Shown here: in pieces, positions 48,797 through 55,622 of the stretch
How the letters are laid out: every line of letters starts with the position of its first letter
Position numbering within the stretch: the stretch's first letter is position 1
DNA from: Stenotrophomonas maltophilia
GTDB taxonomy: Bacteria > Pseudomonadota > Gammaproteobacteria > Xanthomonadales > Xanthomonadaceae
Reading direction: 5' to 3'
Assembly (NCBI RefSeq): GCF_900186865.1
Contig: NZ_LT906480.1
Coordinates: 1,878,001-1,942,000 of the forward strand
Length of the DNA: 64,000 nt
The notes under the pieces: model-generated
What the model was told of the DNA's origin: nothing
The model's input: the letters and a program-made list of their open reading frames with translations, nothing else
The model's database searches: none
Program-made: the position numbers and the translations under genes

Positions 48797-49162
48797 TCAT
48801 GATAAGGCGTGAAAGCCTTTGTGGGCGGCCACCTTGGACAGGGCAGGGCGCCAAGTCCCCTTGGCCATGCGTTGCTGGACACGGACGCGATAGGCGTCGG
48901 GTGAGGGGGCCGGGGTAGGGCGCTTGTGTCGCCGCAGGTTGCACAGGTGGCACGCGGCCACGACGTTGTCTGCCACGTCCTTCCCGCCGTCCTGGCGGGC
49001 CAGCAGGTGTTCTGCCGTGCATCGAAAAAGGGCGGCCGAACGGGGGCGCAGGCCCAACTCGTCGGGCGAGCACAGCCACATTGGACTGCTGCAGTAGTAG
49101 CAACGGCCTTGCTGGGCGTGAAAAGAATGGGTGCGCAGGGTTTTGAGGGTCTTTGTGCTCAA
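48797..49162 (-). CDS. HNH endonuclease
   Basis: A 121-aa single-domain HNH nuclease. The zinc-binding CYYC (C21/C24) and CHLC (C71/C74) flank the core TAEHLLARQDGGKDVADNVV, where E51-H52 and the following Asn fit the H-N-H pattern. The basic tail NLRRHKRPTPAPSPDAYRVR should contact DNA. Located 41 bp upstream (in transcript order) of the large helicase gene, so the two probably share an operon. Such small HNH proteins occur in phages and in restriction-type defence; the target is unknown. Confidence 0.85.
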   Translation of the reverse strand: MSTKTLKTLRTHSFHAQQGRCYYCSSPMWLCSPDELGLRPRSAALFRCTAEHLLARQDGGKDVADNVVAACHLCNLRRHKRPTPAPSPDAYRVRVQQRMAKGTWRPALSKVAAHKGFHALS

Positions 49163-49316
49163 CGGCGGGCTCCGGAATCGAAAAGGATTCCCGCGCCCCC
49201 ATTGGGTGGACCTCGGGCACCCGGAGCCTATTGGCTATGCGGGCACAACACCGACGCTTTAGCGACCGGCAGGTGCTTTATACGGCGTGTCAGGGGCCAG
49301 AGCAAGAGGCCGCCCC

Positions 49317-50429
49317 TCACAGGTGGCCGTAGTCTCGGTTGGAACAACCCCGCTGAATCCAGGTGGTGATGTTGGCCTGGCAGAGGTCCTCGTCCTGTCC
49401 GTCCACGTTGGTCATGCCCGACGGCGGCGCCGACCACATTTTCTGCAGCACGTAACGAGGTTCAATGCCCATGCGGGTCAAGTAGCCAAACACGAGCCGG
49501 TAGGGTTGGCTGTCAAGCGGGACGGCTTGGCCATCGGGTGTGTAAATCTGATGGAACCCCAGCTTGGGGTAGGGCGACCAGTTCAGCCGTTCAACCCCTG
49601 CCATGAAGACCAAGGGGCACGCGGAGTAGCAGTTGTTGTAAAGGGTGGTGTCCAGTCCCTTGCGTCGAATGTAGGCACCGGCCTTCATGGCTTCATCGAT
49701 ATAGCCCCCGCCACTTCCCAGCATCACGACCTCTACCGTGGGGTTAGCCTCGATGGCGTCTTCGACCTTCTGCGCAAACCCGGCCTCTATGTCACCCAAC
49801 ACCTTCAGGGCATGGCCCTCGTTCGTCACCACGTAGAACGAGGATTGTCCCTCCTGCTTGATGTAGGCTTTGGGCAGGCCAAGCTGGCCGGCGCAGTCCA
49901 GGTTCCAAGTGATCACACGTTCGTCGTGCGGCATGTCCAACACGCGCTGAGCAACGCTGGCGAAGTTGCCTAAGGAATTGCCCATGATGCGGAGATCTGA
50001 CGCATTTTCGGTGGTTTGAGTCTCGTAGTCCGGCTCGTATTCGATAGCCAATGGGGCTACCAAGTCCGCCTTGTCCAGCAGCTGGCCGAGCACAAAACAC
50101 GTGTGCTCAGGGATGTGGATTTCGTTGTATGCCGTGCCGGCCGAACTTGCCCCATCGATGGACACGCCAGCCCGGAACACCTTCGTGCCCAATGCGTCCC
50201 TTTCTTTGATCAGCTTTCTCAGGCGCGCTACCACCGCCGGATCATCGGCGTGTGCCTTTGGCTCCTCGGCCACAGCAGCGGGTACTTCCTCCGGAACGGA
50301 GACTGGTTCGGGCTCTGCAACAGGTGCCGGAAGCGCTATAGGTTCGGGCCCCGCCGTGGGCGGTGGAGTGGGTGCGTTGCATCCAGCGAGCATGGCCATA
50401 CAGGCCAGGCCAATGATCCGTTGGCTCAT
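49317..50429 (-). CDS. Lipoprotein with ClpP/crotonase-like domain (COG3904-type)
   Basis: A 370-aa protein. The N-terminus MSQRIIGLACMAMLAGCNAP has a lipobox (MLAGC), then a Pro/Glu-rich spacer of about 45 residues. The C-terminal domain has the features of predicted periplasmic ClpP-fold proteins. VEVVMLGSGGGYIDEAMKAG is the 'SpGG' loop, YNNCYSACPLVFMAGVERLN carries the likely nucleophilic Ser between two Cys, and KLGFHQIYTPDG carries the likely catalytic His. If active it would be an envelope serine hydrolase. It follows the HNH gene region on the same strand but 150 bp away, so it is likely a separate unit. Confidence 0.75.
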   Translation of the reverse strand: MSQRIIGLACMAMLAGCNAPTPPPTAGPEPIALPAPVAEPEPVSVPEEVPAAVAEEPKAHADDPAVVARLRKLIKERDALGTKVFRAGVSIDGASSAGTAYNEIHIPEHTCFVLGQLLDKADLVAPLAIEYEPDYETQTTENASDLRIMGNSLGNFASVAQRVLDMPHDERVITWNLDCAGQLGLPKAYIKQEGQSSFYVVTNEGHALKVLGDIEAGFAQKVEDAIEANPTVEVVMLGSGGGYIDEAMKAGAYIRRKGLDTTLYNNCYSACPLVFMAGVERLNWSPYPKLGFHQIYTPDGQAVPLDSQPYRLVFGYLTRMGIEPRYVLQKMWSAPPSGMTNVDGQDEDLCQANITTWIQRGCSNRDYGHL

Positions 50430-50597
50430 GGTGTTGTGGTCCCCTGTTCAGCAAAGGATAGCGGAACTCAGGTCTTCCAAGACGTTTTCAAATGGAAACG
50501 CTTGCGGCACAAGGGTAGTTCGAGTTCTTGGGCGCTTGAGGATAAGTAATTGAGTCAAGCCGGCTCGGCTTCGACGCTACCCAATAGGAGAACTTCC

Positions 50598-50834
50598 ATG
50601 AGCAAACCAACCCTAACGCTGTATCGAATGACCGCCGACTACACTGGCGAGCACCTCCACGTTCTGTTCCAGGTCGACCATCCAACGCTGCCACCAGTTC
50701 TAGGAACACTGGAGCCGGTCGAGGTGCCAGCCGACCATCCAGTCAGGATGACTGAGAGAGAGTGCTGGCTGCATCGATGCGACCTGATGGACCGAGGATG
50801 GACCGTGCTGGGGTCGCAGCACACCTTCGGATGA
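50598..50834 (+). CDS. Small protein of unknown function
   Basis: A 78-aa protein with a strong AGGAG ribosome site 7 bp before the ATG. MSKPTLTLYRMTADYTGEHL has a beta-strand-like pattern, followed by VLFQVDHPTLPPVLGTLEPV and a C-terminal MTERECWLHRCDLMDRGWTV. No signal peptide and no recognised family; probably cytoplasmic. Divergent from the lipoprotein gene at 49317-50429. Confidence 0.6.
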   Translation: MSKPTLTLYRMTADYTGEHLHVLFQVDHPTLPPVLGTLEPVEVPADHPVRMTERECWLHRCDLMDRGWTVLGSQHTFG

Positions 50835-51095
50835 GGAGGGGACCTCCTCGGAACGCTTGTCCCTCACTTGAAAGCACTCGCGCAACAAGTTGATGGACTG
50901 GCGGTCTAAGGAGACTGCGGTACACATGGTTCGCAGCGGTGGCCCTGTTGCTACGTGCATCCATACCATGGCTGCGGCACTGACGTATTTAAGTGCGCCT
51001 TGTCGGTGGACCTCAGGCCCAGTTCCACAGCCGAGTGGCGCTGCGATGTAGAATGCTCCGCCGTTTCGGCAAGACGCTTAAATTACAGGGGATGT

Positions 51096-52133
51096 ATGCG
51101 CATAAAATCGTTAACCGTCATGACGGTGTTCCTCTTCCTGGCTGCTTGCTCAGGCAACAAAGCGCCAGCAATCTCACTCGATTCTAAGCTTAAGTGCGAG
51201 CAGCTCGCCGATAGCCAGTCGATGGGCGATGACTTTGCGGTCAATCGCCAGATAGAGACGGTTTTTCAAGCCGCCGCTGCTAGCTACAAGGGGGACTCAG
51301 ATGTCGAGTATTACTTTCAGAACGTCCTAAAAGGAAGGTCCAAGCCAAGAAAGGACGTGGATCAAGACATTATTTCCCAATGTTTGGCTGATACAGGGCG
51401 TTCCTTGGCTGATGTTTTCCGTCAAACGGTGAAGTCTAGCTATGATCGACACGGAAGAGACGTCGGGCTTGCGAGCTGCAAAGCTTCGACTGATGGACTC
51501 CTGCCACCCAATGCGGAAGTCAATTATCTCTCTTCCGTTATTGAAGAGCGACGAGCTGCTTCGGTTGTTGGGTTCATCTTCAAGCCTGGTAAGGAGGATT
51601 TGGAGGCATATCGGCAAGAAGTAGAAGTGGCCTGCGCTGCCTCACCGGAACGGCTAGTGTCTCGCGTTGCGGTAGCCCTGGTCGATGAAAAGATAAGAGA
51701 AGCGCAGAGGGCGCAGCACCAGAGGGAGCAACAGGAGCAGGAGAGCGAAGATGAGAGAACGTTGACATCGGTAGCGCAGATCAACGCTCTTCTCGATGCC
51801 TCTGAACCTGTCTCTTGTCAATTGTTAGCGGATGTGCAAAGTGATAGGAGCTACAGGACCGGTGACGCCGTAGCCGAAGCTGTCGAACGAGCAAAGAGCG
51901 TGGTGCGTCGTAGATCCTCGCCTGCCTATGCTGCAGTGTTTTATGGTCAAGCTTTTGATATTGGGGAATGTGCGAAAGAGGGACTAACTCTCGAGCAGGG
52001 TGTCCAAGCCAAGTATGGTCCAGATACGGTGGAGAATACTAAAAAGCTGTACTTTGGAGATGAGATGGAGATGGAGAGGGCGGCTGCCTCGGAAATGCAG
52101 TTGCGGAAGCAAATTTATGGTGACCAGCCTTAG
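51096..52133 (+). CDS. Lipoprotein of unknown function with two repeated halves
   Basis: A 345-aa protein with a lipoprotein signal (MRIKSLTVMTVFLFLAACSG; lipobox LAAC). The mature part appears to contain two related modules: LKCEQLADSQSMGDDFAVNR...CLADTGRSLADVF and VSCQLLADVQSDRSYRTGDA...CAKEGLTLEQGV. A charged, glutamine-rich coiled coil lies between them (IREAQRAQHQREQQEQESED). Composition is AT-richer than the core genome. No known family. A hairpin follows the stop codon. The ATG at 51096 is preceded by AGGGGATGT. Confidence 0.7.
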   Translation: MRIKSLTVMTVFLFLAACSGNKAPAISLDSKLKCEQLADSQSMGDDFAVNRQIETVFQAAAASYKGDSDVEYYFQNVLKGRSKPRKDVDQDIISQCLADTGRSLADVFRQTVKSSYDRHGRDVGLASCKASTDGLLPPNAEVNYLSSVIEERRAASVVGFIFKPGKEDLEAYRQEVEVACAASPERLVSRVAVALVDEKIREAQRAQHQREQQEQESEDERTLTSVAQINALLDASEPVSCQLLADVQSDRSYRTGDAVAEAVERAKSVVRRRSSPAYAAVFYGQAFDIGECAKEGLTLEQGVQAKYGPDTVENTKKLYFGDEMEMERAAASEMQLRKQIYGDQP

Positions 52134-52149
52134 ATGGCTGTAGCATTTA

Positions 52150-52173
52150 GAGAGCCCCTTGAACGGGGCTCTC
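52150..52173 (+). terminator. Hairpin after the 51096-52133 lipoprotein gene
   Basis: GAGAGCCCC / GGGGCTCTC stem with a 6-nt loop, 17 bp past the stop. No U-run follows, so intrinsic termination is uncertain. Confidence 0.5.
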
Positions 52174-52345
52174 CATCGATGAATGAGATTGCCGATCAGC
52201 GGGGAATACAGGTGTAGTTGCCGGATTCAGTTGAACTCTCAGGCGCTCTGATCCTCTGTTAAGCCCTTTTCGGGTCTAGCATGCTTTTCCCGTAGCAAAA
52301 GGTCGTCCGGTCGCGTCGATCGGACGTCATGCCCAACGCCAGCGG

Positions 52346-52594
52346 GTGGCGTGGCGCCCTCAACGGCGCACGCCACGCGTTGGTATTGACGTAGGGGCTC
52401 ACCTTGGTGAGGCTGTCCACGCGGGCCGGCCACCTTACGTGCAAGTCGCCGTTCGCGTGCCACGGGAGCTGAAGAACCGGCTGGAACAGGAACAGGCGGT
52501 AACGCGGGAGGATGTTCACGTCAGCGAGTTGGTGCGGCGGTTACTGCGAGAAGGTCTGGACCAGCCACGGGCGACCTCTGCTGGCAGCCGGTAG
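52346..52594 (+). CDS. Possible ribbon-helix-helix protein
   Basis: An 82-aa frame whose second half, PPYVQVAVRVPRELKNRLEQ then HVSELVRRLLREGLDQP, reads like a ribbon-helix-helix DNA-binding protein (strand VQVAVRVP, helix, 'SE.vR..L.eg'). The first 30 residues look like untranslated sequence, so the real start may be a GTG near 52439. There is no strong ribosome site for either. It ends 47 bp before an HNH nuclease gene on the same strand and could be its partner or regulator. Confidence 0.35.
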   Translation: MAWRPQRRTPRVGIDVGAHLGEAVHAGRPPYVQVAVRVPRELKNRLEQEQAVTREDVHVSELVRRLLREGLDQPRATSAGSR

Positions 52595-52641
52595 GGAAAG
52601 CGGGCACCATTCTCGGATGTTTGACAAAGGCAGGGTGGGGT

Positions 52642-53349
52642 ATGGTCCGGCGTTATCCCTATGAACGCCTGGGAGATCAGGTCTTTTCCGACGGCATGAT
52701 CGGTTGCCGGTTTCAGCGCGTGGACCTCAACGCACGTTTTGGAATCAGCGACGAGCTGATGCAGTTTTTTACCAAACACGGGCGATGCGCGCGCTGCAAT
52801 GGGACGTTGGAGGATTGGAGCGTTCACGAGGCGTGCAGAGCAGGTGATCGCCGTTTCTTCCAGTCCTCCGATCTGGAAGTGCTCTTGCCCTGGAATACCT
52901 TTCATGCGCATTGGAAAGTCCGCGCCCGCGAGACGCGCCGACGAACGTCGTTTCGCCGGGCCCTGAAGTCGAAGGCGGCGCCAGGCTCGCACAGCACTGA
53001 GCAGATTAGGACATTGCTGGTGCTCCAGGAGCGTCGCTGCTACTACTGCTACAGATCCCTCGAGGGACCGGGTGGTGCTGTAAATGGCCTTGGTGAGCCT
53101 GCCAGTTGCCACGAGGATCACTACGTATCTTTGCATCATGGGGGGAGCAACTTCATCTCCAACATCGTGTTGGCATGCGTGAGTTGCAACTCGCGCAAAT
53201 CGAATCTGCATGGGGACGATTTCGTTCGGGAGGCGCTCGAGAAAGCAACGCTGGCGACACGCCGTCAATTGTTGCGCATCCACCAGAACCGAGCAGCGCA
53301 CGCCTTTCGCTTGGTGGTTGAAACACTGGTGGATGCTGGAGACGATTGA
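52642..53349 (+). CDS. HNH endonuclease with zinc-finger motifs
   Basis: A 235-aa protein. The N-terminal half has CARCNGTLEDWSVHEAC-type cysteines. The C-terminal HNH core shows CYYCYRSLEGPGG, CHEDHYVSLHHGGSNFISNI and VLACVSCNSRKSNLHGDDF, giving paired Cys ligands and the H-N-H residues (ED-HYV, SN, N). Preceded by an AGGGTGGGG ribosome site. It is different in length and start from the HNH protein at 48797-49162 but shares the CYYC module. The IS3 element begins 31 bp after its stop. Likely a restriction-type or phage-derived nuclease. Confidence 0.85.
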   Translation: MVRRYPYERLGDQVFSDGMIGCRFQRVDLNARFGISDELMQFFTKHGRCARCNGTLEDWSVHEACRAGDRRFFQSSDLEVLLPWNTFHAHWKVRARETRRRTSFRRALKSKAAPGSHSTEQIRTLLVLQERRCYYCYRSLEGPGGAVNGLGEPASCHEDHYVSLHHGGSNFISNIVLACVSCNSRKSNLHGDDFVREALEKATLATRRQLLRIHQNRAAHAFRLVVETLVDAGDD

Positions 53350-53408
53350 CCCTTGGTTGTGGTTCTCTTGCCGGCGCTGGTGTAATGACCCACCGCTTCC
53401 TGCTCAGG

Positions 53409-54233
53409 TCATGCGGTTAATGTAGCGGCATAGGCCGCATCCGGGGTCATCATCTTCAGCGCCTGATGAGGGCGCTGTTGGTTGTAGAAGGCGATCCAGT
53501 CAGCAATCACCCGCAGGGCGTGGGTTTGGCTCTCAAAGCGATGCCGGTGCACGCATTGCTCCTTCAGCGTCCGGATCACCCGTTCGACCATCCCGTTCTG
53601 CTGAGGGCAGTGCGGGGTGATGAACTCCTGGCTCAGGCCGTAGCTGCGCACCAGCCGGGTGTAATCCCGACTGGTGAACACCAGGCCGTTGTCCGAGCGC
53701 AGCAGGAATGGCTCCTTCACACGCCCCAACGTGCCGTAGCGGGTGATCAGCGCCTGCTCCAGGACGGCCGAAGCGGTGCTGGCCTTGCCGGTCCGTGACA
53801 GGTGCCAGCCGAGCAGCTGGCGCGTGCTGCAGTCGATCACCAGCGCCAGACTGAGCCAGCCGTCCTTTCCGCCCCAGACCCGGCAAAGGTCGGTGGCCCA
53901 GCGCTGGTCCGGCCTTTCGGCCCGCGACACCTTGGCTTCGATCCGCGGGCGCTGACCAAGGGCACGCTTGCGTACCTGCCAGCCCTTGAGCTGGAAGATC
54001 CGCTGCACGGTGTTCTTGTTCATGCCCAGCAACGCAGCGACCATGCGATAGCCAAAACTCGGCTCCGCCTCGATCATCTCTTTGATTGGCTCGGCCAGCT
54101 CTGGCTTCACCTTGGGCGGTGACCGGGTCGGCTTGTAGTACGTCGTGCGACGGGCCACATCGAACCACTGGCACAGCTTGGTCATCGGCACCGCGAAACC
54201 TTCGTCCTTCAGGCCCTGCTGGACCGAGCGCAT
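53409..54233 (-). CDS. IS3-family transposase, OrfB (DDE integrase)
   Basis: A 274-aa catalytic protein. An HTH_21-like part (PIKEMIEAEPSFGYRMVAAL) precedes the rve domain with the three acidic residues in QRWATDLCRVWGGKDG, LRSDNGLVFTSRDY and CPQQNGMVERVIRTLKEQ. It ends AFYNQQRPHQALKMMTPDAA, standard for IS3 OrfB. Its ATG overlaps the OrfA stop (TGATG), so it could be made by re-initiation; no frameshift window is obvious. Confidence 0.95.
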   Translation of the reverse strand: MRSVQQGLKDEGFAVPMTKLCQWFDVARRTTYYKPTRSPPKVKPELAEPIKEMIEAEPSFGYRMVAALLGMNKNTVQRIFQLKGWQVRKRALGQRPRIEAKVSRAERPDQRWATDLCRVWGGKDGWLSLALVIDCSTRQLLGWHLSRTGKASTASAVLEQALITRYGTLGRVKEPFLLRSDNGLVFTSRDYTRLVRSYGLSQEFITPHCPQQNGMVERVIRTLKEQCVHRHRFESQTHALRVIADWIAFYNQQRPHQALKMMTPDAAYAATLTA

Positions 54234-54547
54234 CAGCTCTCGTCCTTTCCCACCAGGGACGCCAGCTTTTTTCGGGCGCGGATCTCCAGCATCGCCTCGC
54301 CATAGGCCTCCTGCAGATCCTTGAGCTGCCGCGCATACTGCTCGCGCACGTCCTCCGGCTTGGCACGCAGGGCATTCTCCATGCCGCGCTTGCCGTCCTC
54401 GACCCAGCTCTCGATCTCGGCCGGGGTCAGGTCGAACTGGCGGCTGGCCGCCGCCACCGTCGTCTTGCCCTGGATGATCTCAAGGACCAGTGCCGACTTG
54501 CGCCGGGCGGTCCAGCGCTTGATCTCTTCTTCCATCTTTTCGCTCAT
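54233..54547 (-). CDS. IS3-family transposase, OrfA (HTH protein)
   Basis: A 104-aa DNA-binding protein with the HTH_8-type pattern RRKSALVLEIIQGKTTVAAA then SRQFDLTPAEIESWVEDGKR. A leucine-zipper-like helix follows (VREQYARQLKDLQEAYGEAM). Start at 54547 behind AAGGAGACACCG. It ends with the KDES tail that overlaps OrfB by one base. Confidence 0.92.
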   Translation of the reverse strand: MSEKMEEEIKRWTARRKSALVLEIIQGKTTVAAASRQFDLTPAEIESWVEDGKRGMENALRAKPEDVREQYARQLKDLQEAYGEAMLEIRARKKLASLVGKDES

Positions 54548-54602
54548 CGGTGTCTCCTTCGGGGAAAGTAACACCTGAGCAGGTTTTCAGTGGGTCATTA
54601 CA

Positions 54603-54818
54603 CTGGTGCATTGGATGCCAGTGCCTTTCGGATCGGCGTGTCATCTGGCGAAACGAGTTCTGGCTAACGTAGTTCCATGGAGAAAGCCTTCCTTTAGGAT
54701 GGCTGGCGATGACCGCCCGTAGTCCATATTCCAGGGCCTTGATGTTGCCGCGGTGGGCTTCTAAGTCTACGTCGCATGCCTCAAGGCGCGCGGCCAACAG
54801 CTCTAGGGAAAGCTCCAT
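54603..54818 (-). pseudogene. Minus-strand ORF cut by the IS3 element
   Basis: Reading from ATG 54818, MELSLELLAARLEACDVDLE followed by NIKALEYGLRAVIASHPKGR looks like a real helical protein. The frame runs straight into the IS3 inverted repeat after codon 72 (MHQ). Removing the IS and one CTGG copy leaves an open frame continuing below 53377 (RRQENHNQGSIVS...), opposite the HNH gene. The original end is therefore unclear and the gene is weakly supported; there is no good ribosome site. Confidence 0.35.
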
Positions 54819-54881
54819 AGAAGGCTCGACAGGTGCGGGGGCAAGGTTGGATAGTAGGAGACAGGCAGCCAGACTTTACCC

Positions 54882-55502
54882 ATGAGCATCCTTAACGTTT
54901 TGCTGAGCGCTGACCAGTTGGTCGTGACGGTAGACACCTGGGCGGAGGACGCCCTAAGTGGCCAAGCTTCGGCAGGGGCGAAGGTGCTGCTCATTCCTCA
55001 GCACCAGATCTTGTTTGCAACCCGGGGTTCAGCTCAGTTCTTTCTGCGAATCTACCAACTCTCGTTGGAAGCAAGTTTTCGAGCAGACTTCACCTTGGAA
55101 CAGCTGACGGCGGAATTGGGGCGAGTCATTGACCAGCTTTGGCCGAACTACGCCAAAGCCCTGGCTGAAGCGGGATTGCCGGCAGAATACTGCACCACGG
55201 AGCTGGTGCTGGGTGGATGGTCTCCCAAGAACGGACGCATGACGGCTACCGCCTACGCCAAACACGACGCGACGGTGCCCGCGGTGGTCCAGCCGATCAC
55301 GGGACAGCTCTCGTCACCTGGTGAGCCCTTGCAGGACTGGCCGCCCTCAATGGCAACGCCGGCCCTGTTTGAGTCCGGCCGGCGGCCGGCGCAGTGGCTC
55401 AACGAGAGAAGTGGGCGGAAGGTGGCAGGGGGCGGTTGCTGTTGGGATTCCTGCAGCAAGGCCAAGCGGTGGTCAAAGACCTGGGCGCCATCTGAGCAGT
55501 AA
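54882..55502 (+). CDS. Hypothetical protein, probable frameshift near the 3' end
   Basis: A 206-aa frame. The first 165 residues look natural: MSILNVLLSADQLVVTVDTW, VLLIPQHQILFATRGSAQFF and LTAELGRVIDQLWPNYAKAL, with a beta-alpha pattern. From about residue 168 the frame turns to Cys/Trp/Ser-rich text (GGCCWDSCSKAKRWSK). The -1 frame from about 55390 reads AVAQREKWAEGG then LLLGFLQQGQAVVKDLGAI and stops at 55493-55495, which looks like the true end. A one-base deletion in the GC run at 55375-55392 would explain this. No family is recognised. The next gene is the KAP-type NTPase. Confidence 0.55.
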   Translation: MSILNVLLSADQLVVTVDTWAEDALSGQASAGAKVLLIPQHQILFATRGSAQFFLRIYQLSLEASFRADFTLEQLTAELGRVIDQLWPNYAKALAEAGLPAEYCTTELVLGGWSPKNGRMTATAYAKHDATVPAVVQPITGQLSSPGEPLQDWPPSMATPALFESGRRPAQWLNERSGRKVAGGGCCWDSCSKAKRWSKTWAPSEQ

Positions 55503-55622
55503 TGGTCCGCCTGTTTAGCCGCGGGGCCAGCTCGCTTGACCGCCAGCGCGGGCGCGTTTTGAGCGTCAGAATCGAGCGTCAATCCTGGGCTTTAGCACTT
55601 ATCGTCAAAAAAGGACCCTCTG

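Larger units (their letters stand above)
53381..54602 (-). mobile_element. IS3-family insertion sequence, complete
   Basis: A 1,222-bp element bounded by imperfect inverted repeats: TGTAATGACCCACCGCTTCC at the left and, on the minus strand, TGTAATGACCCACTGAAAAC at the right. Both continue to CCTGCTCAGGT. It is flanked by a 4-bp direct repeat CTGG (53377-53380 and 54603-54606), the target duplication. It carries intact OrfA and OrfB with a stop/start overlap, so the element may still be active. Confidence 0.92.

Noticed and set aside
52516-53301. 261-codon minus-strand frame opposite the HNH gene
   Set aside because: The plus-strand HNH protein has clear zinc and HNH motifs; the minus frame has none. 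It matters only as the possible continuation of the IS-interrupted frame.
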